NCBI RefSeq assembly: GCF_024158915.1
Contig: NZ_JAMZGF010000018.1
Coordinates: 24,199-88,198 of the forward strand
Length of the DNA stretch: 64,000 bases
Source of the DNA: Chryseobacterium sp. S0630
GTDB lineage: Bacteria; Bacteroidota; Bacteroidia; Flavobacteriales; Weeksellaceae
Direction: 5' to 3'
Shown one piece after another: positions 45,753-54,698 of this stretch. Position 1 is the first letter of the stretch, and each line of letters starts with the position of its first letter. Both the position numbers and the translations under genes were made by a program. The notes under the pieces were generated by a model. It was given only the letters and a program-made list of their open reading frames with translations, searched no databases and had not been told where the DNA came from.

Positions 45753-46163
45753 TTATTGGAACTGGTCAGAAAATTCCTGTAATGACTTATCCCCTAAAAA
45801 TTTTACCACCAATTGATCTGTTTCTTCAAATAATGTATTTAAATGATTGTTAATCTCCTTACCAACACTGCATGCGGGATTGGGATTCTGATTTTTTTTG
45901 CCTAATACTTCTGTATTTTTTACTGCCTTATAAATCTCTGAAATAGTAATCATTTCAGCATTCTTTGCAAGCTGACTTCCTCCTTCTTTTCCTTGTCTGC
46001 TGATAATCAGACCTGCTTCTCTCAATACGCTGATCTCCTTTCGGATAATCACCGGATTCACATTGATACTACCGGCCATCCAGTCAGAAGTAAGCCACTC
46101 CTGAGGACTTTTCGCCAATAATGTCATAATATGTACTGCCGTAGCAAATCTTGTATTGTTCAT
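45753..46163 (-). CDS. Rrf2-family transcriptional repressor (YwnA-like)
   Basis: A 136-residue winged-helix regulator. The Rrf2 signature is the N-terminal RFATAVHIMTLLA and the NVNPVIIRKEISVLREAGLIISRQGKEGG recognition helix and wing. It has one Cys (PACSVG), not the three-Cys Fe-S set, so it resembles the YwnA/ single-Cys sensors. ATG 46163 follows a TAtcTTTG box at 46177-46184; an upstream in-frame start is covered by this promoter. It likely controls itself and the neighbouring operon through the two operator copies. Confidence 0.85.
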   Translation of the reverse strand: MNNTRFATAVHIMTLLAKSPQEWLTSDWMAGSINVNPVIIRKEISVLREAGLIISRQGKEGGSQLAKNAEMITISEIYKAVKNTEVLGKKNQNPNPACSVGKEINNHLNTLFEETDQLVVKFLGDKSLQEFSDQFQ

Positions 46164-46176
46164 TGTAATTACGTTG

Positions 46177-46216
46177 CAAAGATATACATTTTTTAAATGT
46201 AACAAAATTTATTACA
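46177..46216 (-). promoter_or_regulatory. Rrf2 promoter overlapped by operator copy 2
   Basis: On the minus strand, TTG (46205-46203), an 18-base spacer, and TAtcTTTG (46184-46177). The operator TGTAACAAAATTTATTACA at 46198-46216 covers the -33 element, consistent with autorepression. Confidence 0.7.
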
Positions 46217-46228
46217 GTTAAATTTTTC

Positions 46229-47179
46229 TTAAAGGATTAATTTATCCAGATCAAGCAGCAAATAATTGATGTTTTGATTGATGGTACGGGTGGCCGACTG
46301 CATCTGATTCAGCATGGCTGCACGATTATGGAGATCATCTGCCCTGTAAAGCCCTCCATCACTGAAAATCACAGACTTATCTGCTACTTCTTTATTGTCA
46401 TCAAACTGATAGTGAAGCCATCTCAGTTTCATGTTTCCGATAATCGAATGTTCTTCTCTGTTGGAAAACTTTTTCTCTGTGTACATATACCAGATAAAAG
46501 GAGGAAAATTGGGTGACTCCAGTTTTTCTCTCCAGATATCTCTCAAAAGGTTTCTCTGGTGAATAAACTCTACCTTTTTCCCTTTTGGATTAAGAGTTGC
46601 CAGTCCGAAACCTGCTCCCAGAACCCCTCCACCTATATCAATGGCATTACTCCATCCTTCATCATGCACAATTCCTCCGGCTATGGAAGCTGCTGCTCCT
46701 GCAATGATTGAATATAAGATAAGCTTATTATTTCTTGATGAGTTGAGATTGTCTACATAATTTCCAATCTGGGCTACTCTTTCTCCTTCACAGTCAAATT
46801 CTGCAGCTACAGCATCCAATTCCGTAAGAGCTATTGTTATTTTACTGTTTATTTTTGTCTTCAGCTGTAAAACTTTAACCTGAGAAGCAAGGGATGAATC
46901 TTTTTTAAGATCAATAATCTCATGAACCTCATCTAAATTATCCAGTGCGTTTAAGATGAGGATACTCTGATCAGAAAAGACCTCTTTTAATTCTTTATTG
47001 GCTGCTAAGATAGAATCAGAATTATATGATGGAAGTTTATTGCTGTAGTTATATTTGAACGGCGCTTTACAATAGCTGTCTTTCAGCGTGAGAATATTCT
47101 GCTGAATAGCCTGATTCTTCCTGGAAACGCAGGAAGTAAGAAGCCCGAAAACAATTAACAGGTAAAAAAGTTTTTTCAT
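46229..47179 (-). CDS. Hypothetical lipoprotein with glycine-rich hairpin
   Basis: A 316-residue lipoprotein by lipobox LTSC (Cys 17) from ATG 47179; a longer frame to 47269 adds a non-signal sequence. The middle has two short hydrophobic helices with AAGAAASIAGGIV and GGGVLGAGFG. The N-terminal half is mostly helical (coiled-coil tendency). I do not recognise a named family. A weak TAtaTTCG box lies about 85 bases upstream. Confidence 0.65.
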   Translation of the reverse strand: MKKLFYLLIVFGLLTSCVSRKNQAIQQNILTLKDSYCKAPFKYNYSNKLPSYNSDSILAANKELKEVFSDQSILILNALDNLDEVHEIIDLKKDSSLASQVKVLQLKTKINSKITIALTELDAVAAEFDCEGERVAQIGNYVDNLNSSRNNKLILYSIIAGAAASIAGGIVHDEGWSNAIDIGGGVLGAGFGLATLNPKGKKVEFIHQRNLLRDIWREKLESPNFPPFIWYMYTEKKFSNREEHSIIGNMKLRWLHYQFDDNKEVADKSVIFSDGGLYRADDLHNRAAMLNQMQSATRTINQNINYLLLDLDKLIL

Positions 47180-47272
47180 ACAGTCATATTTTGTGTTGCT
47201 CTGACATATTGTAAAATCATCTCTTTTTTCTTCTTCATTCCACAATTTATCAATACGAATATAGTACAAATA

Positions 47273-47306
47273 AAAAAATTTACCTGAAATCAGGTAAATT
47301 TTTAAT
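47273..47306 (-). terminator. Intrinsic terminator of the FKBP gene
   Basis: Arms AATTTACCTGA and TCAGGTAAATT with a two-base loop, flanked by A and T runs; it may serve both directions. Confidence 0.75.
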
Positions 47307-47322
47307 CTATTTTTAAGAAGGA

Positions 47323-47757
47323 TTATTTAATATCCAGCAATTCAACCTCAAAAACAAGCGTACTGTTTGGTCCGATCTCTTTGCTGATCTCCTGATCTCC
47401 ATACGCTAAATGCGGAGGAATGATCAGTCTCCATTTGCTACCAACCGGCATCAGCTGAAGAGCTTCTGTCCATCCGGAAATCACTCTGTTCAAAGGAAAC
47501 GATGCAGGTGTACCTCTTTTTACAGAGCTGTCGAATACTTTTCCGGAAATAGTGGTTCCGTGGTAGTGGCACTTTACAGTAGATTTAGGACCTGGTTTTG
47601 CACCGTCACCTTCTGTAATGATTTCATATTGCAAGCCGCTTGGTAACTGCACAACGCTTTCTCTTTTACCATACTCTTCCATATATTCTTTACCATCTTT
47701 CAGGTTCTTTTCTGCTAATTCTTTTTTACGTTTAAATAACATATCTGCTACTCCCAT
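47323..47757 (-). CDS. FKBP-type peptidyl-prolyl isomerase
   Basis: A 144-residue cytoplasmic PPIase. The N-terminal 40 residues are a Lys-rich helix (NLKDGKEYMEEYGKR) of the dimerisation or Lys-rich type seen in FkpA-like members, followed by an FKBP domain with TVKCHYHGT, VFDSSVKRG, VISGWTEALQLMPVG and AYGDQ. No signal peptide. Start 47757 follows TAtcTTTG at 47772-47779. Proposed role is folding of Xaa-Pro bonds. Confidence 0.88.
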   Translation of the reverse strand: MGVADMLFKRKKELAEKNLKDGKEYMEEYGKRESVVQLPSGLQYEIITEGDGAKPGPKSTVKCHYHGTTISGKVFDSSVKRGTPASFPLNRVISGWTEALQLMPVGSKWRLIIPPHLAYGDQEISKEIGPNSTLVFEVELLDIK

Positions 47758-48054
47758 ATTATAATTTTTTACAAAGATAAGGCTTTTTAGGGTTGGAAAA
47801 AGGAAGCACAATGAGGGAAGTTTAAAAACCCAAAGTATTTTTCTCTCAAACAACATGTCTTTAATTCATTCTCATTAAAAATAAATAAACATTCACAATC
47901 AATAAGTTAAATAGCTTATTTTTCAATATTCATTAATCATATTATCTTACATTTCCTTATTTTCAAACATCTTTTCCACAAAATTCAAACAATTGTAATA
48001 CTTGCTTAACACAGATTTCAAAACTTGGCGTTATAATTGAATTTTAAAAACTAA

Positions 48055-49062
48055 ATGCCAAATCCATTAAAATATAATAAGAAGTTTGATGAACTGAATG
48101 AGGAGGAAAAAAAGCTTCTGGAACTCAATAAAAAAACAATAGCGGATTTTGTTGAACAATCCTCTTCCATCAGTGATGTCAATTATGCGACCAGGAATGC
48201 TCATGCTAAAACGTATGCGGTAGCAAAGGGTATATTCTGGATAGAACCCGATATCCCGGAATCACTGCAACCTTTTTTTGATAAGGAAAAGTTTGACCTT
48301 ACCATACGTTTCTCTAATGCTCAGCTGAAAATCAAAAATTCAAAAAAAGATATTCCGGCTTATGGCTTTGCTGTGCAGATCAAGGATGAAAACGGAGTAT
48401 TGCTTGCCAATTATCCGTTGGTTAATTTTCCTTTGTTTCCTATTCAATCTGTTTCTACGTTTTTGAAGTTGTTTACAGCAATTAACCAACTTTATATGAA
48501 GCAATGGAGAAGTTTATTCCCTATGTGTATTCAGATGGTTAAAATGATTCCTTCTTTATTCACTGGAGATATGCTCCGCAATATTATAAAACTTATCGGG
48601 AAGAGAAATGATTTTATTCTGTCATTTGATTATTATTCTGTAGGTGCCTTCCGATTGGGAGACCAGATGATCAAAATAAAGCTTTGTCCTCAATCTGTGG
48701 ATAAAAATTTTGGAAGAAAGCAAAAGGTCAAAGATTCTTTAAAAAATTATCTGCAAACGAGTGATTTTGCAGCAGATGTTTTGATACAGATTTGCCATGA
48801 TTTGAAAGACCAACCCATCAACAGGCTGAATGTTGAATGGAAAAATGCTCCTTTTATTAAAATCGGAGAAGTCAGAATCAATAAAAATTCATTGCTGGAT
48901 TCACATAATTGTACGACTGAGCTTCTTTCATTCAATCCTTTTGAAAATAAAATATTTTTTCAGCCTGTAGGAAAAATACAAAAGCTGCGTGATGAAGCGT
49001 ATAAAGTTTCTGTGCAGACGAGGAGGAAAATTAATAAACTGCTACACGGAAAAAACGGTTAG
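48055..49062 (+). CDS. Catalase-superfamily-related protein
   Basis: A 335-residue cytoplasmic protein resembling the heme-dependent catalase-like superfamily: NAHAKTYAVAKGIFWI includes the distal-His equivalent, TIRFSNAQ and YGFAVQIKDENG match catalase strands, and GDQMIKIKLCPQ and DLKDQPINRLNVEWKN follow. Canonical catalases carry a heme-ligating Tyr in an RxFxY motif; here the corresponding region is SFNPFENKIFFQPVGKIQKLR. So it may bind heme differently or not at all. Classification is by pattern; activity is not asserted. Confidence 0.7.
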   Translation: MPNPLKYNKKFDELNEEEKKLLELNKKTIADFVEQSSSISDVNYATRNAHAKTYAVAKGIFWIEPDIPESLQPFFDKEKFDLTIRFSNAQLKIKNSKKDIPAYGFAVQIKDENGVLLANYPLVNFPLFPIQSVSTFLKLFTAINQLYMKQWRSLFPMCIQMVKMIPSLFTGDMLRNIIKLIGKRNDFILSFDYYSVGAFRLGDQMIKIKLCPQSVDKNFGRKQKVKDSLKNYLQTSDFAADVLIQICHDLKDQPINRLNVEWKNAPFIKIGEVRINKNSLLDSHNCTTELLSFNPFENKIFFQPVGKIQKLRDEAYKVSVQTRRKINKLLHGKNG

Positions 49063-49121
49063 TGTAATGATGAGTGATGAATTTTTGAATCTGATTTGAA
49101 AAAGATTGATCCAACTAAAAA

Positions 49122-49152
49122 ATAAAAGACTGTTCTCATAACAGTCTTTACA
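49122..49152. terminator. Intrinsic terminator, convergent genes
   Basis: Arms AAAGACTGTT and AACAGTCTTT with a CTCAT loop between the catalase-related gene and the DUF1348 gene. Confidence 0.8.
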
Positions 49153-49154
49153 TT

Positions 49155-49568
49155 TTATCTAAACTTTCGGTCTTCTTCCCGGATAGCCAAATCATTGATA
49201 CTTGCGTATCTTTTCGCCATCAGTCCGTTTTCATCAAACTCCCAGTTTTCGTTTCCGTATGCCCTGAACCAGTTCCCCTCTTTGGTCTGATATTCATATT
49301 CAAAACGAACGGCAATACGATTGTCTGTATGTGCCCAATACTCTTTCTTAAGCTTATAATGAAGTTCTTTTTCCCATTTCTTCTGAAGAAATAGTACAAT
49401 CTCTTCTCTACCGTTCACAAAGGTATCTCTGTTTCTCCATTCGCTATCGATGGTATATGCTTTGGAAACCTTTTCAGGGTTCTGACTGTTCCAGGCATCT
49501 TCTGCCAGTTGGATTTTTTCCAGTGCCGTTTCAAGAGTGAAAGGCGGAAGCGGATGTTTTTGTTCCAT
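49155..49568 (-). CDS. DUF1348-like NTF2-fold protein
   Basis: A 137-residue protein of the SnoaL/NTF2-like fold, DUF1348 subfamily ([43 protein letters not shown]). Function is unknown, though the fold often binds small hydrophobic compounds. It is translated three bases after the TetR-type gene, so it is the regulator's partner and probable target. Confidence 0.8.
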   Translation of the reverse strand: MEQKHPLPPFTLETALEKIQLAEDAWNSQNPEKVSKAYTIDSEWRNRDTFVNGREEIVLFLQKKWEKELHYKLKKEYWAHTDNRIAVRFEYEYQTKEGNWFRAYGNENWEFDENGLMAKRYASINDLAIREEDRKFR

Positions 49569-49571
49569 AAT

Positions 49572-50099
49572 TTATTGTATTAAATTAGTGACTATCTTTT
49601 TTGATTTTTCAATTAATTCATTGGATTTGAAAAGCTGGCTTTCTATGATACTGCTTTCAAAAAGCATATAGATATGATCGGAAAGTTCTTCATCATTCAC
49701 CAATTCTGAAAAGAAGTTTCTGAGATCTGCTTTATGAGACTGAATACCACTCAGAATTTTAGTATTATCCATTGGTATCTCAGATAAAATATTCAAAAAA
49801 CTGCATCCTCTGAAGTTTTCTTTTTCGTTCATATAGACTACGAAATCGAAAGCATTGATAATTTTAGATTTTGAATCTTTTTCTTTTGCTAAAAAGCTAT
49901 TGAGTTCTTTGAACCAATATTCATGTCTCACCTTCAGAAATTCTACACACAGGTCTTCTTTGGATTTAAAATATTGATAGAAGCTGGCTCTCGCTACTTC
50001 TGCTTCAGAAATAATCTGGTTAATTCCGGTAGAATTATACCCTTGTCTGGCAAACAATTGAAATGTGGTTTCTATGATTCTTTCTTTTGGAGACTTCAT
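49572..50099 (-). CDS. TetR/AcrR-family transcriptional regulator
   Basis: A 175-residue repressor with the TetR helix-turn-helix (ERIIETTFQLFARQGYNSTGINQIISEAEVARASFYQYFKSKEDL) and a divergent ligand domain. Start ATG 50099 is chosen over an in-frame extension because the promoter box CAAAGGTA (TAccTTTG on the minus strand) at 50118-50125 and a palindromic operator at 50141-50160 lie in that extension. It is coupled to the DUF1348 gene. Confidence 0.85.
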   Translation of the reverse strand: MKSPKERIIETTFQLFARQGYNSTGINQIISEAEVARASFYQYFKSKEDLCVEFLKVRHEYWFKELNSFLAKEKDSKSKIINAFDFVVYMNEKENFRGCSFLNILSEIPMDNTKILSGIQSHKADLRNFFSELVNDEELSDHIYMLFESSIIESQLFKSNELIEKSKKIVTNLIQ

Positions 50100-50117
50100 T
50101 GCTTTTCTTTTATGAAA

Positions 50118-50160
50118 CAAAGGTAGGAAAAAAAACAAAGAACAGACTGGTCTGTCTGTT
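50118..50160 (-). promoter_or_regulatory. TetR promoter and palindromic operator
   Basis: TAccTTTG on the minus strand at 50125-50118. The operator AACAGACTGGTCTGTCTGTT (50141-50160) has outer arms AACAGAC and GTCTGTT and an inner pair ACAGAC/GTCTGT. It replaces the -33 region, as expected for a repressor site. Confidence 0.65.
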
Positions 50161-50190
50161 TTATTTTGAAAAATATTCTTTGAGTAATTT

Positions 50191-50678
50191 GGAAAAACGC
50201 AAAGACGCAAAATTTTTAATTGATAAAGTATAGTAAGGACGCAAGGATTTTATCTCCGATAAAATTTAATATTGCTAATAATATGGTTCTGATGTAGTAG
50301 ATAATCAGTAAGTATCCTTGAGGAAAATATGTAGATAATCTGATTCCCTTTACCACAAACCTTATAGGTTTTTGAAACCTATAAGATTTACATTCTTAAA
50401 ATTCAACGTTACTGAAAATCTCACATTAAGCGAAGTCGAAATATTCTCACGCCTTAAAAAAGCACAATACTTACCCTCTTTGCGTTTTCCAACCATTCTA
50501 TACAGAGATTCCTACCGGAATGACAAACGGTATGGATAAACTAAGCGTGGTATTTGTCATTCTGAAAGAATCCAGCCTTACAATTTTCTAGATATCATGC
50601 AATCATAATCCATTTTATCGGAGATAAAATCTTTGCGCCTTAAAAAACATATAATTTGAGAACAACTTGCGTTTTTCC
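50191..50678. repeat. Composite inverted-repeat element
   Basis: Outer arms GGAAAAACGCAA (50191-50202) and TTGCGTTTTTCC (50667-50678), with a second pair built on GATTTTATCTCCGATAAAA (50245-50264 and 50612-50630, inverted). Inside are a perfect hairpin CTTATAGGTTT/AAACCTATAAG near 50361-50384, and a TGTCATTCTGA-type pair near 50514-50570. No gene is seen in these 490 bases. Confidence 0.7.
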
Positions 50679-50696
50679 AACAAAAAAACATAAACA

Positions 50697-50733
50697 AAAA
50701 AAGCCTCCAGAAATAAATTCCAGAGGCTTTCAT
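50697..50733 (-). terminator. Intrinsic terminator of the ter cluster
   Basis: Arms AAAGCCTC and GAGGCTTT with an internal extension, T-run on the minus strand, just after the TerC-type gene. Confidence 0.75.
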
Positions 50734-50749
50734 TTTATTTTAAATGTGA

Positions 50750-51793
50750 TTATTTTTCGTCCAACTCTTCTTTCTTCTCTTCTTCTTTTTCAGGGAAGAT
50801 GACAGATAAAAGAACAGAGATTACCAATACTCCTCCTACGATTCCTAATGAAACCGGAGACGGAATATGAATCCATGGTGCAATAAGCATTTTAACTCCA
50901 ATGAAGGATAGGATAATCGCCAATCCGTATGGAAGTTTGCTGAACATATGAATAAAGTTCGCTAACAGGAAGTATAATGATCTTAATCCTAAAATTGCAA
51001 AGATATTAGATGTATAAAGGATAAACGGATCATTTGAAATGGCGAAGATTGCCGGAATGGAATCTACTGCAAAAAGAACGTCCGTAAATTCAATAACCCC
51101 AACTACTACTAAAAGAGGAGTTGCCATTTTAATCCCGTTCTGGATCGTGAAGAATTTATCTCCATCATAATTGTCTGAAACTTTCCAGAAACTCTTGATT
51201 AATCTTGCTCCTGCCGTATTGCTGTAATCTTCATCATCGTCATCGTCACCATCACCCCATGATTTGATCCCCGCATACACAAGGAACAATCCGAACAATG
51301 TCATGACAACGTTGATTTTCACTGCTTCTCCGAAGATATTCATTTCAGGAAGGTAAGTCAGGTTTATTAGTCCTACTCCTGCAAAGATGAAGATCGCTCT
51401 GAAGATCAGGGCTCCGATAATCCCCCAGAAAAGGACTTTGTGATGAAGGTATTTCGGAACTTTAAAGAATCCGAAAACAAGGATAAATACAAACAAGTTA
51501 TCCACAGACAAAGCTTTTTCAATCCAATAGGCAGCTTGATACTGGGTAAATTTCTCTATTGCCAAAGCATGGCTTTCAGGACTTCCATCGGTATTGAATA
51601 CCCAATATACCACCCCTGAAAAAACCATAGAAAGCGAAATCCACACGATAGACCATATGGTAGCTTCTTTGGAAGAGACTTCATGACTTTTTTTATTAAA
51701 TACCCCTAAGTCCAGGAGCAGCATGATAACAACTGTTACTGCAAATCCCCACACCAGACCAGGGTGTAGTTCTAAAATACTTTGATGTTCCAC
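50750..51793 (-). CDS. TerC-family integral membrane protein
   Basis: A 347-residue membrane protein with about nine hydrophobic helices, and the TerC acidic motifs ALSVDNLFVFILVF and EFTDVLFAVDSIPAIFAIS. A Asp-run (GDGDDDDDEDY) lies in a cytoplasmic loop. TerC proteins are linked to metal ion handling, especially manganese, and to tellurite resistance. GTG 51793 is chosen; a possible promoter (one mismatch from TAnnTTTG) near 51840 makes an upstream TTG start unlikely. It is the last gene of the ter cluster. Confidence 0.85.
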   Translation of the reverse strand: MEHQSILELHPGLVWGFAVTVVIMLLLDLGVFNKKSHEVSSKEATIWSIVWISLSMVFSGVVYWVFNTDGSPESHALAIEKFTQYQAAYWIEKALSVDNLFVFILVFGFFKVPKYLHHKVLFWGIIGALIFRAIFIFAGVGLINLTYLPEMNIFGEAVKINVVMTLFGLFLVYAGIKSWGDGDDDDDEDYSNTAGARLIKSFWKVSDNYDGDKFFTIQNGIKMATPLLVVVGVIEFTDVLFAVDSIPAIFAISNDPFILYTSNIFAILGLRSLYFLLANFIHMFSKLPYGLAIILSFIGVKMLIAPWIHIPSPVSLGIVGGVLVISVLLSVIFPEKEEEKKEELDEK

Positions 51794-51878
51794 TTGAGTT
51801 ATGTTATTATATGATAAAAGCAATAGATGTACAGAGTACAAATATTGCTATTTTATTTATCTTTTGATTGTCAATTAA

Positions 51879-52487
51879 TTATAGGTAATTCATCTGTACC
51901 GTCTGGATTGTCTGCTCCAGCTTTTTATCTGCTGTAGGATCTCCGATAGCATTGAATTTCCATTCTCCGTTTCTCTTATAGAAAACCCCCATTACCATGG
52001 CAACGTGTCCACTGAAAGAAGCATCATTCGCAATATCATACTTTGCAAAAACTTCTCTCACATTGGTAGGTGATCCTTCATAAATACGGATAGAAGCAAA
52101 AGGAATGGTTCCGAAATCCTGACCTCTGTAGCTGTTCAAAACCATTGCTACATGCTCCACATTCGGTTCAAGCTGACTGAAGTCTACTGTGATTACTTCG
52201 TTATCCAATCCGTCATCTCCGTTTACGTCACCAGTAAGATCGTCTCCGCTGTGTCTTACAGATCCGTTTCTTGATTTAAGGTTTCCGAAATAGATTACTT
52301 CCGTAACATTTTTGTTTGAATCATATAAAATACAGCTTCCGTCTAAGTCTACTGCTTCTTTTTTAGTTCCAAAAAATCCTTTCTTTTCAATCGCTCCCCA
52401 GTTGATTCCAACACAAGCTTGGGAAAGTTCAGCTCCATTTTCTTTTTTAAGGTTTATTCTCTGACCTTTTTGTAAGTTGATAGCCAT
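51879..52487 (-). CDS. TerD-family protein
   Basis: A 202-residue TerD/TerZ-type protein: begins MAINLQKGQRINL, has GINWGAI, DLDGSCILYD, IYFGNL, GDDLTGDVNGDDGLDNEVITVD (acidic calcium-binding cluster) and KRNGEWKFNAIGDP. TerD proteins bind calcium and act in tellurite, phage or stress resistance. It differs from the second TerD gene by an extended insertion in the first half. Confidence 0.88.
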   Translation of the reverse strand: MAINLQKGQRINLKKENGAELSQACVGINWGAIEKKGFFGTKKEAVDLDGSCILYDSNKNVTEVIYFGNLKSRNGSVRHSGDDLTGDVNGDDGLDNEVITVDFSQLEPNVEHVAMVLNSYRGQDFGTIPFASIRIYEGSPTNVREVFAKYDIANDASFSGHVAMVMGVFYKRNGEWKFNAIGDPTADKKLEQTIQTVQMNYL

Positions 52488-52556
52488 CTTTTTATGTTTA
52501 GTTATTATTTACTTTTTTGCAAAAAAGATAATCTTCTTTGCTTTTCAAATTTCGTC

Positions 52557-53504
52557 TTAGTTATTATTCAAATTTAAATTAAGCATTGCCCGCAGAATAT
52601 TCGTTTCTTCATCGAAGTCAAATATCTTACTCATAATGTCCATATTTTCCAGGTTTTTGATATAATCTTTCAAAACACCTTCTACTTCTGCCGGTAACGT
52701 ACGTTTTCTTTCGTTCATACTGTGTTCCAGCTGTTCATTTTTGCTTCTCAGCTGGTCAATAATCGTACTCTGGTTAGACTGATTTTCAGAAGTATCCAGT
52801 TTATCTAATTCTTTGTCAAAAAGATACAATTTCTTTTCGTCTACACTGAAAATAAAATGATCATCCGACTGAAAGATTTTAAAAAGCTCATAATCATGAG
52901 TTCCAATAAGGTAACCACAGACAAAACGGACTTTAAATCCCTGTATATTAAGTCTTCCCAACAGCTTTCTTTCAATGGAATAGTCTTTATATTGATAAGC
53001 CGGGAAAGAATCAGATTTCAGCAGCGTTTCATCTGCATCTGTCCTGTAAAATTCCTGGGCATATTTCTTATGAAAGTACAGTACATTCTCCCAATTGGCT
53101 GTAAAACTATCTTCCGTAAGGTCTTTATACAGTGTTTTCAGATGTTGGGAAAATACACCGCTGTACATTTTCCTGTCGGTCTGAAAGTTGTCTACCTGTC
53201 TTTCTTCAAAACCTGAAATATATTTACCGTTGATGTTAATTTCATTGATGACCGCCAGCATATCATTTTCCTTCTGTTTTTTAATCTTAGTCAGAAGCTC
53301 TATGAGACTGTCTGTATACTGCAGGTGGAAAAGTTCCAGTTTATTGTAATCCAAAGCTGTATTTTCCTGAAACAGATTATGAATAATATCTGTTTTGATA
53401 TAAATTGATATGATATCAATATGCTCAAAAAAATTAGCGAGAAGTTTAAGCTTTGTTAATCTTCTTTTGCTTTGCGACAATATGGTTGCTGCATCATCCC
53501 CCAC
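52557..53504 (-). CDS. Unknown ter-cluster protein
   Basis: A 315-residue soluble protein starting at GTG 53504 (the two nearby ATGs are out of frame). It has an N-terminal helical half, an aromatic-rich middle (YKDYSIERKLLGRLNIQGFKV) and a C-terminal coiled-coil segment (QSTIIDQLRSKNEQLEHSM). I do not recognise a family. Its position inside the ter cluster, 16 bases from telA, suggests a role with TelA or the TerD proteins. Confidence 0.65.
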   Translation of the reverse strand: MGDDAATILSQSKRRLTKLKLLANFFEHIDIISIYIKTDIIHNLFQENTALDYNKLELFHLQYTDSLIELLTKIKKQKENDMLAVINEININGKYISGFEERQVDNFQTDRKMYSGVFSQHLKTLYKDLTEDSFTANWENVLYFHKKYAQEFYRTDADETLLKSDSFPAYQYKDYSIERKLLGRLNIQGFKVRFVCGYLIGTHDYELFKIFQSDDHFIFSVDEKKLYLFDKELDKLDTSENQSNQSTIIDQLRSKNEQLEHSMNERKRTLPAEVEGVLKDYIKNLENMDIMSKIFDFDEETNILRAMLNLNLNNN

Positions 53505-53520
53505 CTTAGTATCCTATAAA

Positions 53521-54696
53521 TTAACCTCTGACATTTGCTTTAAGTTCATGCTCTAATGTCTGAAGATCCTGATCCAGTTTTCTTCTGTTATCTGCTCCCT
53601 GTTTCTGGATTTGTTTCACTTCATTCAATGTATTGATCAACATTGATGTTGTTTCTCTCAATGTCTCCACAGATACGATAGTCTGCTCGTTTGCTCTGGC
53701 AACATTCACAGAATTCTGACCAAGACGCTCTGCATTCTTTCTTAAAATTTCTTCTGTAGTAGAAGAAACTTTCTGTTGGATTTCAATATTCTGCTGTTGT
53801 CTGTACATTGCTACAGCCAGTGAAAGCTGGTTTTTCCATACAGGAAGTGTAGTGGTAAGAATCGTCTGAGCTTTTTCAGCAATAGAAACGTTGTTGTTCT
53901 GTACCAATCTGATCTGCGGAAGCGACTGCATCATGATCACACGCACCACTTTCAGATCTGCCATTCTTCTGTCTAACCTTGCAATGAAATCTCTCTTATC
54001 TGCAATCTGATAATCCTGAAAATTCTGAGGAGCAGTTTCCATCTGAGCAAGCTCTACTGCAGCTCTTTCCATTCTTATATTTCCTGCAATTACAAGATCT
54101 TCTATCTGCTTGATAGAATTCACATTGCTTTCAAAAATAGTCTGAAGTACAGCATTATCTTTTGTAGAAGTGATGATTCCTGCATTTACTTTGTATGAGA
54201 TCTGCTCAATATTATTGATGATCTTGTCATATTTTGCAAATAAGTTTTCTACCTGAGTCATTACCTTCTTCATGAATGGTAATTTGCTCAGGAAGCTTTT
54301 CACTTTATTTCCGTTAAGCTCTTCCACGTCAACATAGTTAAGCTCTACCAAAAGATCATTGATAAGCCCTCCTACTTCTCCTGAGTTTGATCTTCTTACA
54401 TTTCCTAAGAAGCTGTCACTCTGATTAGTTAAAGTTTTCTGAAGCTCTGCACCAAAATTCACGATAGAACCTGGGTTGGCTTCATCAATAGAGTTCGCAA
54501 GAACTTCATATTTCTGACGTTCTTCTGACTGCAGCTGAGTCAGATTTACATTTCCCTCTCTGTCCACAAGAACCGCCGGCGCTGCGTTCTGAACAGGCTG
54601 AGCCGGAGTTGGAGGAACCATTGGTGTAGGTTCAAAGGTTTTAAGAGGTTCTATGGATCCTAGCGGATCTATGGGTTGATTTTCCTGATTGTCCAT
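53521..54696 (-). CDS. telA: Toxic anion resistance protein, TelA family
   Basis: A 391-residue TelA-family protein, helical throughout, with the typical core INDLLVELNYVDVEELNG, LPFMKKVMTQVENLF and a C-terminal coiled coil. The N-terminal 55 residues are Pro-rich and disordered. TelA proteins contribute to tellurite and other stress tolerance and often partner with TerD. It ends two bases before the second TerD gene, so it is in one operon. Confidence 0.85.
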   Translation of the reverse strand: MDNQENQPIDPLGSIEPLKTFEPTPMVPPTPAQPVQNAAPAVLVDREGNVNLTQLQSEERQKYEVLANSIDEANPGSIVNFGAELQKTLTNQSDSFLGNVRRSNSGEVGGLINDLLVELNYVDVEELNGNKVKSFLSKLPFMKKVMTQVENLFAKYDKIINNIEQISYKVNAGIITSTKDNAVLQTIFESNVNSIKQIEDLVIAGNIRMERAAVELAQMETAPQNFQDYQIADKRDFIARLDRRMADLKVVRVIMMQSLPQIRLVQNNNVSIAEKAQTILTTTLPVWKNQLSLAVAMYRQQQNIEIQQKVSSTTEEILRKNAERLGQNSVNVARANEQTIVSVETLRETTSMLINTLNEVKQIQKQGADNRRKLDQDLQTLEHELKANVRG

Positions 54697-54698
54697 GA

